64,000 nucleotides of DNA from Sansalvadorimonas sp965243775. GTDB lineage: Bacteria; Pseudomonadota; Gammaproteobacteria; Pseudomonadales; Endozoicomonadaceae. The DNA lies in assembly GCA_965243775.1 (NCBI GenBank), contig CBDEWF010000074.1, forward strand, positions 1 to 64,000, written 5' to 3'. Position numbers and translations under genes: made by a program. The notes under the pieces are model-generated. The model ran no database searches, was not told where the DNA came from, and saw only the letters and a program-made list of their open reading frames with translations. This document shows positions 25,124 through 32,942 of this stretch, piece by piece (position 1 is the first letter of the stretch; each line of letters starts with the position of its first letter).

Positions 25124-25882
25124 ATGACACAAGAAGCCCTTGAACCACTTGGCTATATTCTCGCTTTTATTGCCGTAGTCGTTAATGGCATGGGTAAAGG
25201 TGGACTGGGCAGTAATATCGGTACTCTCTCTGTACCACTAATGGCTTTAGCCATGCCCCCGATACAGGCCGCCGCCATCCTGGTTCCCCTGTTACTGCTG
25301 ATGGACTTCATCTCCCTGTGGAAATTCAAAGGTCTTGTTAACTGGCCCATCGTGAAAGTCTGCCTCCCCGCGGGCATTGTCGGCATTGCCCTGGGAACAG
25401 CTATTTTCAGCCAACTTTCCGAAGACAGTATTCGCCTGCTGATAGGTTTTATATCCCTGGGGTTTTGCGGAATGCAGCTTGTTAAAAAATCTTCAGGACG
25501 TATCCAGAATCCCTCAACTCTTAAAGGAAGTTTCTGGGGATGTATAACCGGGTTTACCAGCTTTGGTATTCATGCCGGTGGGCCACCACTCAATATTTAC
25601 CTCCTGCCGCTGAGACTTGGCAGCCATATGCTGATGGGCACCCAAGCCTGGCTGTTTGGTGGTATAAATATCTGCAAGATTGCTGCTTACGGCTGGCTTG
25701 GACAACTGGACTGGAGCAACTTACATATCTCTTTCCGGCTGGCTCCCGCCGCCCCTGTTGGCGTTTTATTAGGCTTTTTCCTGCTTAACCACCTGTCACA
25801 GAAGACTATATATAACTTCTGCTATCTTTCCCTCGCTTTACTTGGGTGCGTTCTTCTGCTTCAGGGATCCGGTTTTTTATGA
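25124..25882 (+). CDS. TauE/SafE-family sulfite/anion exporter-like permease
   Basis: A 252-residue inner-membrane protein with about seven or eight hydrophobic helices. The family pattern is clear: two related halves, the first with VNGMGKGGLGSNIGTLSVPLMA and the second with GCITGFTSFGIHAGGPPLNIYLLP (GGPP typical of TauE/SafE). Members export sulfite, sulfoacetate or other organic anions; the substrate here is unknown. ATG 25124 (MTQEALEPLGY) was chosen because the longer frame from TTG 25034 adds a polar leader unlike the family. It is divergent from yaeQ, and the Nudix lipoprotein gene follows 91 bp downstream. Confidence 0.85.
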   Translation: MTQEALEPLGYILAFIAVVVNGMGKGGLGSNIGTLSVPLMALAMPPIQAAAILVPLLLLMDFISLWKFKGLVNWPIVKVCLPAGIVGIALGTAIFSQLSEDSIRLLIGFISLGFCGMQLVKKSSGRIQNPSTLKGSFWGCITGFTSFGIHAGGPPLNIYLLPLRLGSHMLMGTQAWLFGGINICKIAAYGWLGQLDWSNLHISFRLAPAAPVGVLLGFFLLNHLSQKTIYNFCYLSLALLGCVLLLQGSGFL

Positions 25883-25973
25883 ACTGACGGTAGGTTTGAG
25901 GAACTGTCGGTTCTTTTTGCGGTCAAAAAACCTAACCTATTTTCACTAACCAGATATCGGTAAGAAAATAACA

Positions 25974-26471
25974 ATGATACCTGCAAAATCTGCCCAGACA
26001 TTTTTCCTGCTCAGTCTTCTTATTCTGGCTGGATGTCAGCGTCCGTCGGTTGTAGCCTGTCCCTATGCTACCGATGAATACCAGCCTGCCAACGCCGGCT
26101 GTTTGATTACCAAAGGGGATGAGGTGGTTGTAGTTACCATGCGCCTGTCCGGTAAACAATCACTTCCTGGTGGCACATCAGAGGCCGGAGAGACTGCCCG
26201 TTGTACAGCTTACCGGGAGACTCTGGAGGAAACAGGTATACAGGTCTCGGTTCATGAGCGCCTGGCCACATTTGATAACGGCTTCCAACTCTTCAGGTGT
26301 GAAGCCATTACAGAAAATGTTGCCACCATTGACACCTTGGAGATCAGTGAGGTTTCCTGGCGTTCCTGGCTTTCTCTCAATACTGAAAACTGGCGCTTTC
26401 CTAAACAGTTTCCCAAAACCAGACAGTTGATTCGCGAACAGATTACAGGCATAAGCAGGGAACTGGATTAA
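25974..26471 (+). CDS. Nudix hydrolase-domain lipoprotein
   Basis: A 165-residue protein that begins with a lipoprotein signal (hydrophobic FFLLSLLILAGC, lipobox LAGC around residues 18-21) and therefore should be exported and lipid-anchored. The mature part contains a complete Nudix box, GGTSEAGETARCTAYRETLE continuing ETGI, fitting G-x5-E-x7-R-E-U-x-E-E-x-G-U. Most Nudix enzymes are cytoplasmic and cleave nucleoside diphosphates linked to another moiety, so an extracytoplasmic anchored form is unusual. A string of cysteines (Cys30, Cys44, Cys78 region) could form disulfides. The next gene (AhpD-like) starts 23 bp downstream, suggesting an operon. The substrate is unknown. Confidence 0.75.
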   Translation: MIPAKSAQTFFLLSLLILAGCQRPSVVACPYATDEYQPANAGCLITKGDEVVVVTMRLSGKQSLPGGTSEAGETARCTAYRETLEETGIQVSVHERLATFDNGFQLFRCEAITENVATIDTLEISEVSWRSWLSLNTENWRFPKQFPKTRQLIREQITGISRELD

Positions 26472-26493
26472 TAGATTAGATTAAGGTGTCTCT

Positions 26494-27051
26494 ATGCGGG
26501 TATCCCCAGCCGAACGATCAAAGCTGCCGTTCTGGTTACGCTGGTTCTTTAACAGACAGGAAAAACACTATGGTCAGGTTCTTCAACCCGCTCTGGTGTG
26601 GTCCCGCAGGCCTCGCCTTTTTGTTCTGTTTGCAAGCTTCTGGGGAACACTTAGCGGCAAGTCTTCCTCTCTTCCTCCCGTTTTAAGGGCCATGATTCAG
26701 GTGTATGTGGCTAAGCTGACCTGGTGTGAATTCTGTGTTGATCTCAATGCTCATACCCTTGCCCATGAACACGGCGGAGCAGAGAAACTAAAAGAAATTG
26801 ACAGCTGGACGACCAGTGATCTTTACACTCCGGCAGAAAAAGTGGCTCTGGCCTGGACCAAAGGGATGTCAGGCTCAGGCTGCCAGCTTGATGATACTGC
26901 TCACCAGGAGCTCAGCAAATACTTTTCCGAACAGCAGATTATGGAACTGACTGCACTTGTGGCTTTCCAAAACATGTCGGCACGCTTCAATGCCGCCCTG
27001 GATATCCCTTCCCAGGGGCTATGTGAAATTCCGCAGAAAACCAACCGTTAA
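26494..27051 (+). CDS. Carboxymuconolactone decarboxylase/AhpD-like protein
   Basis: A 185-residue helical protein with the AhpD-type C-x-x-C redox motif in the expected context (VAKLTWCEFCVDLNAHTLAH) and a following His. The C-terminal helix region is typical (LTPAEKVALAW-like TPAEKVALAWTKGMSG; IMELTALVAFQNMSARFNAA). The family acts in peroxide defence, as a disulfide reductase partner of peroxiredoxin, or in related decarboxylase-like roles. Start ATG 26494 has AAGGTG 6 nt upstream. It probably shares a transcript with the Nudix lipoprotein gene. Confidence 0.85.
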   Translation: MRVSPAERSKLPFWLRWFFNRQEKHYGQVLQPALVWSRRPRLFVLFASFWGTLSGKSSSLPPVLRAMIQVYVAKLTWCEFCVDLNAHTLAHEHGGAEKLKEIDSWTTSDLYTPAEKVALAWTKGMSGSGCQLDDTAHQELSKYFSEQQIMELTALVAFQNMSARFNAALDIPSQGLCEIPQKTNR

Positions 27052-27163
27052 CTGTCACCATTAACTTTTACTCTTGGTTTCAAATTTCTACGGTAGGAGG
27101 AATGAATTGAGACTATGTTGAGGAGCCACTGATTGCCGGCCCAATATCAGGAGTGGCTTCTCT

Positions 27164-27949
27164 ATGTCTAAGTTTCGAGTCATTTTACTGTTCTTGCCTC
27201 AACTTCTTATTTTGTTACTCCCCTTAAGAGCTTCAGCTGATTTCAACCGTCTGCTGCAGTGCACCTCGAACCTAATTTATAACCTCAAGGGTGACGGCCT
27301 GCTATTGGCTGACCTGGCAGAACTGATACAGAAAGACCTCTCTTTCTCCTACGACGACGGAAATGCCGCTGACACTGCCCAGCAGTGTCAGATATATGAG
27401 CAGCAATATTTAAACTTACCTTCCCAGCCCAAGTCGTTATATTTGGCCCAGATTGCCAACCTCTCCACGACTTATGGCATTAAAAACCTCTTTACTGGCT
27501 TTGCCAGCCCAACCTATGGCTGTTACTCCATCGGTGGCTACCTTGGCACTCATTGGCTGGCTATCGGCATTACCGGCTCTCTCGACTTGGCAGCCTGCCG
27601 AAGCACGTTAGGTAACCGCTGGCTAGAGCTCCGCCCTTCTGGTGAAATTACTTTAGGGCCGGGGGTAACAGTTCTGGCAGGAGGGGGCAATATTGGTCAG
27701 GACTCAGATGTCAGTTACACCCGTTTTCCATTATCACTGACCCCACGGGCCTCTATGGATATCAGTGCCGGGCTTGCCCTGCGCCTGGCAAGCAGAGGTC
27801 AGCTTATTCCTAATACGATTGGCGGCGGCTTTGATATAGGAGCCAAGTGTGCCGGATCTTTTGGAGGCCAACTTAACATAACGGCTCTTCCCCTGGGGAC
27901 AGACTATGAATATCTCAAACAGCGATTAGCCAAAGTCAGCCATGAATAA
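27164..27949 (+). CDS. Secreted protein of unknown function
   Basis: A 261-residue protein. The signal peptide is strong (MSKFRVILLFLPQLLILLLP, cleavage near ASA-DF). Five or six cysteines are spread through the mature part (LLQC, QQCQ, YGCYS, AACRS, AKCAG), suggesting disulfides in the periplasm or outside. Residues 120-235 alternate small, glycine-rich and hydrophobic residues, as in a beta-structured domain (YSIGGYLGTHWLAIGITGSL; GPGVTVLAGGGNIG). I do not recognise the family. GGAG lies upstream of ATG 27164. It is followed 46 bp later by the cis-prenyltransferase-like gene, whose N terminus is also signal-like, so the two may work together. Confidence 0.6.
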   Translation: MSKFRVILLFLPQLLILLLPLRASADFNRLLQCTSNLIYNLKGDGLLLADLAELIQKDLSFSYDDGNAADTAQQCQIYEQQYLNLPSQPKSLYLAQIANLSTTYGIKNLFTGFASPTYGCYSIGGYLGTHWLAIGITGSLDLAACRSTLGNRWLELRPSGEITLGPGVTVLAGGGNIGQDSDVSYTRFPLSLTPRASMDISAGLALRLASRGQLIPNTIGGGFDIGAKCAGSFGGQLNITALPLGTDYEYLKQRLAKVSHE

Positions 27950-27995
27950 CTTCAAATAATTGTCTTAGCTGCCTACAAATAAGAATGGTTATATT

Positions 27996-29330
27996 ATGAC
28001 TTTGCCCCGCTTTACCTTCCCGATTATTCTTTTACCCCAGCTGCTTTTTGCCTCGCAGCAGACGATCAATTTACGCCAGCAACTGCAAAATAATGTTTTA
28101 TCTCCACAATCTCTTTGTAATGATCAGGCCATTCACTACCTGCATGCCAATGGCTTTATTGAAACACAGGAACTGATTCGACTATTTATCGTCCCAGAAC
28201 AACAGCGCTATCAACTGATCAGCAATATGATTTCGGACAACTCACTTTCAGCTCATATAGCTGTCGCCAGACATCAAAAACCAAGACAGTTTACTGACTG
28301 GGTAAAAAACCTTAACCAGGAGAATAAGGCTGTTATTAAAGGAATACCGGAATACAAAATCAAGGTTGATGCTCAACTACCGGGGCGTATGCTTAGCTGT
28401 GTTGATAAATTAATTCCTGATGATCTGATAAGATCCTTTCTTGCTCAAAGTGGTTTAAACGTTGTGGATAATCAGGCCAACCTGTTATCACTTCTGCAAC
28501 TACTGCCTCAAGACAAAAACAGGGCTAAAAGCTTTTTCTCCCTTCTTGTGGCAACCCGGCAACCACTGCTTAAGCGACTGTTCTCCGGTTTTCTCCCGCC
28601 AGACGCCGCAGCTATTATTCCAAGAAATCTGACAAGAAAACCCAGGCATATTGCTATCGTTATGGATGGCAACAGTCGCTGGGCAAGAAAGAACAGGCTT
28701 CCCGGCTATACCGGTTACGTGGCTGGTTTGTCCGCACTCAGGGATACAATATCTGCTGCACTGGCCTATAACATTGAGGTTCTGACAGTTTTTGCTTTCT
28801 CACGGCGTAACTGGCAGCGCCCTCCCGAGCAGGTTTCCCTTCTTATGCTGCTGAATGAATATATGGCAACCGAAATTCTTGAAGACCTTAAAAAGTTGGA
28901 TATACGTGTTCGTTTTATAGGGGATAGAAATCAGCTTCCTGTTTCGCTGCAAAATGCCATGTCCAGAGTCGAGCACGCCACCGAACACTGCCGCAGGCTT
29001 ACTTTGGTGATTGCCAATAACTATACCAGTCGATGGGATATTGTCAGGGCTGCAGCTCTGACTACCCAGGGAGAAGAGCTGACAGAAGAACTTTTCGCTT
29101 CCCGTCTTTCAACCCATTTTCTTCCTGAACCCGATCTCTTTATCCGCACCAGTGGTGAACAGAGAATCAGCGATTTTCTGCTGTGGGAAATGGCACATAC
29201 AGAATTTCTGTTTGTGGATAAGCTCTGGCCTGATTTTTCAACAGACGATATGGAGCAGGCTCTGGTCTCTTATGCTTCCAGGGATCGCAGATTTGGAAAA
29301 GCCTCTCTTGTTTCATTACCCAGTCAGTAA
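27996..29330 (+). CDS. Cis-prenyltransferase-like protein with extra N-terminal region
   Basis: A 444-residue protein. Residues about 215-440 match undecaprenyl-diphosphate synthase: HIAIVMDGNSRW (catalytic Asp about residue 224), FAFSRRNWQRP, VIANNYTSRWDI, LFIRTSGEQRISDFLLWEMA and KLWPDFS. Usual UppS is about 250 residues. Here about 210 residues precede it, starting with a signal-like hydrophobic stretch (FPIILLPQLLFASQQ), then two helical segments (for example QAIHYLHANGFIETQELIRL and LLSLLQLLPQDKNRAKSFFS). Family residues have changed: the conserved His of GHKAG is Tyr (GYVAG), SENW is SRRNW, NYGG is NYTS. It may be a divergent prenyltransferase or a non-catalytic derivative. It is not the housekeeping uppS, which normally lies with cdsA/dxr. 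Confidence 0.7.
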   Translation: MTLPRFTFPIILLPQLLFASQQTINLRQQLQNNVLSPQSLCNDQAIHYLHANGFIETQELIRLFIVPEQQRYQLISNMISDNSLSAHIAVARHQKPRQFTDWVKNLNQENKAVIKGIPEYKIKVDAQLPGRMLSCVDKLIPDDLIRSFLAQSGLNVVDNQANLLSLLQLLPQDKNRAKSFFSLLVATRQPLLKRLFSGFLPPDAAAIIPRNLTRKPRHIAIVMDGNSRWARKNRLPGYTGYVAGLSALRDTISAALAYNIEVLTVFAFSRRNWQRPPEQVSLLMLLNEYMATEILEDLKKLDIRVRFIGDRNQLPVSLQNAMSRVEHATEHCRRLTLVIANNYTSRWDIVRAAALTTQGEELTEELFASRLSTHFLPEPDLFIRTSGEQRISDFLLWEMAHTEFLFVDKLWPDFSTDDMEQALVSYASRDRRFGKASLVSLPSQ

Positions 29331-29387
29331 ATAATCCAAATTTATGTTTTGCTAACTTTTGTATTTATTGGGTATTGCTGCTGCGTG

Positions 29388-29693
29388 CTACTTGAGTAAA
29401 AGCTGTGTGAGCATGGACTTAACATCTGACATATCGCTTTTTAGTCCTGATACATCACTTTTTAGTTCTGACACATCGCTTTTTAGTTCTGACACATCGC
29501 TTTCCAGCCGCTCAAAACGTTTGTCTTGCTCGGCAAAGCGCTTGTCCTGTTCGGCAAAGCGTCTGCGGGTCTCTGCCACATGCTCCATCAGGATTTCATG
29601 GGTGCTTTTGGTAAAAGCCAGAATTTTATGCACAGTTCCATCAAGGCTCTGGTATTGCAACTCAAGATGTTCTACCCGCTGCTCAAGTCCCAT
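29388..29693 (-). CDS. Small coiled-coil protein with heptad repeats
   Basis: A 101-residue protein predicted to be almost entirely coiled coil. It begins MGLEQRVEHLELQYQSLDGT and continues with duplicated blocks: RFAEQDKRFAEQDKRF, then four imperfect SELKSDV heptads (residues about 68-95), and ends SMLTQLLLK. ATG 29693 has GGAG 6 nt upstream, a better start than the ATG at 29741. No catalytic motif. Similar short coiled-coil proteins in proteobacteria are often toxin/antitoxin-adjacent or prophage-related, but nothing here supports a role. Repeat-length change by slippage is likely. Confidence 0.6.
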   Translation of the reverse strand: MGLEQRVEHLELQYQSLDGTVHKILAFTKSTHEILMEHVAETRRRFAEQDKRFAEQDKRFERLESDVSELKSDVSELKSDVSGLKSDMSDVKSMLTQLLLK

Positions 29694-30025
29694 GGCAATC
29701 TCCAAAAATGTGAAGCAGACAGAGTAGCAGGGCAGCGCCATGTTGCCACAAAACAGTGTTCAATAACTTCTCATGCAGTTTCTTTTCTTGAACACTGTTT
29801 ACTCCTTTTCCAGGCAAACACCGTTCAGTTTGGCCGGGAAAAACCAAACACTGTTCAGTTGTTTTTTGGCTGATTCCTTGACGCTCCCATTGCAGAGCAA
29901 CCAATATGAAATAAACACTGTTGACTGAAGCGTTGCCGAAAAATTGAACGCTGTTATCGGGCAACTGTCTCCAGCAAAAGATAGAGCGGTTTACTTACTC
30001 AAACTTTCCTCAAGAGGCAATGGAT
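29694..30025. other. Regulatory region with repeated palindromic sites
   Basis: Six copies of a GAACA-N-TGTTC-like site lie between 29752 and 29956 upstream of the TetR-family gene. No gene is supported here; a minus-strand frame across it owes its length to the repeats. Confidence 0.5.
29752..29956. promoter_or_regulatory. Cluster of six GAACACTGTTC-type sites, candidate TetR operators
   Basis: AACAGTGTTC (29752), GAACACTGTTT (29790), AAACACCGTTC (29816), AAACACTGTTC (29846), AAACACTGTTG (29913) and GAACGCTGTTA (29946) are variants of an 11-bp palindrome. The regulator gene begins 70 bp further on. Two more copies occur at 30980-31008. Binding by the adjacent TetR protein is inferred from position and symmetry. 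Confidence 0.5.
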
Positions 30026-30658
30026 ATGGCTCGACGGAATGATCACAGCAAGGATGAACTGCAGCGCCTTACCCTTGCCACTGTTAAAGATTTTCTTCGC
30101 CTTCACCCTGCCCAGGAACTGAGCCTTAGAAAGGTCGCCAAGCTGATAGGTTATTCTCCAGCCACAGTTATCAACAGCTTTGGCAGTTATAGCGATCTCC
30201 TGCTTGCAGCCAATGCTGAGACTCTTGATGAGCTGCATCTGCTCTCTACTGTCGCGATAAGGGAAGAAAAACATCCACAGCCTGCTCTTAAGAAGCTGGC
30301 CCGAATTCAGCTAGGATTTGCACGTAAGTACCCATACCGCTGGCAATTGGCCTTTGAACACCGAATACCGGTTCACAAAGAGCTACCAGACTGGCATCAG
30401 ATGCGCATAAACCGGCTTTTCGCACTTTTTACCGAGCAATTAAGCAGAATAGAAGGCCGGCGAAACCTTCAGAATATACACATAGCTTCACGGGTTATCT
30501 GGGCGGGGGTACACGGAATATGTCTGCTGGCGGCAGGTAAAGGCGTTATTTCAGAAAAACATACCAGCGGCGAACAGCTGATAGATTCTTTGTTGGATAA
30601 CTATATGATGAGCTGGGCCAGGCACAGGACTTTATCCACAGAACTTTCCACTGTCTGA
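30026..30658 (+). CDS. TetR-family transcriptional regulator
   Basis: A 210-residue protein. Residues about 10-55 form the TetR-type helix-turn-helix (LRLHPAQELSLRKVAKLIGY, then SPATVINSFGSYSDLLLAAN). The C-terminal half is a helical ligand/dimer domain (ARIQLGFARKYPYRWQLAFE, WAGVHGICLLAAGKG) like that of WHG-domain TetR proteins. ATG 30026 (MARRN) is placed 9 nt after AGAGG; the ATG at 30020 is too close. The inducer is unknown. An array of GAACA-N-TGTTC palindromes precedes it, and an inverted pair follows near the end of atpC, which could be its operators. Confidence 0.8.
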   Translation: MARRNDHSKDELQRLTLATVKDFLRLHPAQELSLRKVAKLIGYSPATVINSFGSYSDLLLAANAETLDELHLLSTVAIREEKHPQPALKKLARIQLGFARKYPYRWQLAFEHRIPVHKELPDWHQMRINRLFALFTEQLSRIEGRRNLQNIHIASRVIWAGVHGICLLAAGKGVISEKHTSGEQLIDSLLDNYMMSWARHRTLSTELSTV

Positions 30659-30901
30659 ACCATCTGTTTGCCACCTTTCGATACGGAGGGGAGTTGTTTC
30701 TTTTTCATCGCGTTCAGGTGACTTTTTATGCAAAGGGCTCGTAGCACGTTTTCCTTTTTGCTGGACTTAACTGACCTGCAGTCACCATTAGAAGATGAAC
30801 TACAGTTTTATAAGAGACACTTTTTTATAAAAGATAAATTTATAAAAGAAACAGTGATTCACTTTCGTTCAATCTCTGCAGTTTCCAATACCAACAGATA
30901 C

Positions 30902-30937
30902 AAAAAACCCTCCAATACCAGAAACTGGTATCGAGGG
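30902..30937 (-). terminator. Intrinsic terminator of the atp operon
   Basis: On the minus strand CCCTCGATACCAG / CTGGTATTGGAGGG form a stem of about 13 bp with one mismatch and a 3-nt loop, followed by TTTTTTG. It lies 90 bp after the atpC stop and in the right orientation. Confidence 0.8.
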
Positions 30938-30979
30938 TATTGATTTGTCTGTTTTTTATGCAATAAAGGATAAAATAAT

Positions 30980-31008
30980 GAACACTGTTCACCTATACAA
31001 ACAGTGTT
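30980..31008. promoter_or_regulatory. Inverted pair of GAACACTGTT sites downstream of atpC
   Basis: GAACACTGTT (30980-30989) and AACAGTGTTC (30999-31008) form a perfect 10-bp inverted repeat around CACCTATAC. Each arm is also one of the palindromic sites found in front of the TetR gene. It could be an operator pair or an extra hairpin at the end of the atp transcript. Confidence 0.45.
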
Positions 31009-31026
31009 CAGGAACCTCTGCCAAGG

Positions 31027-31455
31027 TTATTTTTTACCAAGTTTCTTGCGAATAGCCTGCAGAGTACGCAGCTGAGCAACAGCTTCAGCAAGCTGAGTTG
31101 CAGCACGACTATAGTCAAACTCACCCTGCTGGTTGGCCAGGGCCTGTTCAGCCTGTTTCTTGGCTTCTTCTGCTGCCGCTTCATTCATATCCGCAGCTCT
31201 CAGGGCGGTATCAGCCAGTACTTTAATCTGGTTGGGCTGCACTTCCAGGAAACCACCTGACAGGTAGTAGATATCTTCTTCTCCCCCCTGCTTGATCAGA
31301 CGTATCGGCCCCGGATTCAGGCCGGTAATCAGGGGAGTATGGCTGGGAGAAACTCCGAGATCCCCTTCAGTACCTGTTGCCACAACCATTTCAACCAGAC
31401 CGGAGAAGATTTCCTCCTCTGCGCTGACTATGTCACAGTGAACACTCGCTGCCAT
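31027..31455 (-). CDS. atpC: ATP synthase F1 subunit epsilon
   Basis: A 142-residue central-stalk subunit that couples rotation to catalysis and inhibits ATP hydrolysis through its C-terminal helices. The N-terminal beta-sandwich (VHCDIVSAEEEIFSG, GDLGVSPSHTPLITGL, LSGGFLEVQPNQIKVLADTA) and the helical hairpin (KKQAEQALANQQGEFDYSRA) are normal. It is the last gene of the atpIBEFHAGDC operon and is followed by an intrinsic terminator. In many relatives glmU would come next; here an accessory region intervenes. Confidence 0.97.
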   Translation of the reverse strand: MAASVHCDIVSAEEEIFSGLVEMVVATGTEGDLGVSPSHTPLITGLNPGPIRLIKQGGEEDIYYLSGGFLEVQPNQIKVLADTALRAADMNEAAAEEAKKQAEQALANQQGEFDYSRAATQLAEAVAQLRTLQAIRKKLGKK

Positions 31456-31533
31456 ATTTTGTCCCTCCTGTTCAGGCCTGCTTCTGAAAAGTACTCAGCA
31501 GCAGGCCTGCGGGTCATCGTTTACCACGGCTGG

Positions 31534-32910
31534 TTAAAGGGACTTGGCCTTCTCAACTGCTTCATCAATTGAGCCAACCATGTAGAACGCCTGCTCGGGA
31601 AGAGCATCATACTCCCCTTCCAGAATGCCCTTGAAGGCACGGATAGTGTCTTTCAGAGACACATATTTACCGGGAGAACCGGTAAATACTTCAGCTACGA
31701 AAAACGGCTGGGACAGGAAACGTTCAATCTTACGGGCACGGGCTACAGTCTGCTTATCTTCTTCAGACAGTTCATCCATACCCAGGATCGCAATAATATC
31801 CTTCAGTTCCTTGTAACGCTGCAGAACAGTCTGCACGCCGCGGGCCACATCATAATGCTCCTGACCAATCACCAGCGGATCCAACTGACGGGAGGTAGAG
31901 TCCAGCGGGTCAATAGCCGGGTAGATACCCTTGGAAGCGATATCCCGGCTCAGTACCACGGTGGCATCCAGATGCGAGAAAGTAGTCGCAGGCGACGGGT
32001 CAGTCAGGTCGTCAGCCGGTACGTATACTGCCTGGATAGAAGTGATGGAGCCAGTCTTGGTGGAAGTAATCCGCTCCTGCAGAACCCCCATCTCTTCCGC
32101 CAGAGTCGGCTGGTAACCCACCGCAGAAGGCATACGTCCCAACAGTGCAGATACTTCGGTACCGGCCAGGGTATAACGGTAGATGTTATCCACAAAGAAC
32201 AGCACATCACGGCCTTCGTCACGGAATTTCTCGGCCATAGTCAGGCCGGTCAGGGCCACACGCAGACGGTTACCGGGAGGCTCATTCATCTGACCGTAAA
32301 CCAGGGATACCTTGTCCAGCACGTTGGAGTCGGTCATTTCATGATAGAAATCGTTACCCTCACGGGTTCTCTCACCCACGCCGGCAAACACAGAGAAACC
32401 GGAATGCTCGATGGCAATGTTCCGGATCAGCTCCATCATGTTTACGGTTTTACCAACACCGGCACCACCGAACAGACCGACCTTACCGCCCTTGGCAAAG
32501 GGACAGACCAGGTCAATAACCTTGATTCCGGTTTCCAGCAGTTCATTGGTAGCCGCCTGATCTGCGTAGCTGGGAGGCTCACGGTGAATGGGCATACGCT
32601 CCTCTTCACCGATAGGACCCTTTTCATCAATCGGATCCCCCAGAACGTCCATAATCCGTCCCAGAGTCTGGGTGCCAACCGGAACCTTGATTGGCGCATT
32701 GGTATTGTTGGCAACCAGCCCTCGGCTGATACCTTCAGTTGAACCCAGCGCGATAGAGCGGACGATACCGTCCCCCAGCTGCTGCTGAACTTCCAGAGTA
32801 AGTTCCTTACCGTCAACCTTCAGGGCGTCGTATACCTGAGGGACCTGATCCCGTGGGAACTCGACGTCTATAACGGCGCCTATGATCTGTACGATACGAC
32901 CGCTACTCAT
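31534..32910 (-). CDS. atpD: ATP synthase F1 subunit beta
   Basis: A 458-residue catalytic subunit of F1. The Walker A loop is GGAGVGKTV, the Walker B region is DVLFFVDNIYRYTLAGTEVS, and VGERTREGNDFYHEM carries the catalytic Glu-Arg segment. ATG 32910 (MSSGRIVQIIGAVIDVEFPR) was chosen over an upstream GTG because GAGGTGA lies 8 nt before it and it matches family N termini. Part of the atp operon. Confidence 0.97.
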   Translation of the reverse strand: MSSGRIVQIIGAVIDVEFPRDQVPQVYDALKVDGKELTLEVQQQLGDGIVRSIALGSTEGISRGLVANNTNAPIKVPVGTQTLGRIMDVLGDPIDEKGPIGEEERMPIHREPPSYADQAATNELLETGIKVIDLVCPFAKGGKVGLFGGAGVGKTVNMMELIRNIAIEHSGFSVFAGVGERTREGNDFYHEMTDSNVLDKVSLVYGQMNEPPGNRLRVALTGLTMAEKFRDEGRDVLFFVDNIYRYTLAGTEVSALLGRMPSAVGYQPTLAEEMGVLQERITSTKTGSITSIQAVYVPADDLTDPSPATTFSHLDATVVLSRDIASKGIYPAIDPLDSTSRQLDPLVIGQEHYDVARGVQTVLQRYKELKDIIAILGMDELSEEDKQTVARARKIERFLSQPFFVAEVFTGSPGKYVSLKDTIRAFKGILEGEYDALPEQAFYMVGSIDEAVEKAKSL

Positions 32911-32942
32911 GATATGTCTCACCTCTTATCTTGAATTCTGTC

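Larger units (their letters stand above)
30659..31026. other. Intergenic between TetR gene and atpC
   Basis: Contains two inverted repeats (30908-30937 and 30980-31008). A 71-codon plus-strand frame at 30728-30943 runs into the terminator hairpin and has no recognisable homology; I do not count it as a gene. Confidence 0.45.

Noticed and set aside
29683..29964. 93-codon minus-strand frame across the palindrome cluster
   Set aside because: It overlaps the better-supported coiled-coil gene start, and its length results from repeated CAGTGTT-type sequence; no ribosome binding site.
30728..30943. 71-codon frame downstream of the TetR gene
   Set aside because: It runs through the atp terminator hairpin, has a weak ribosome binding site and no recognisable sequence features.
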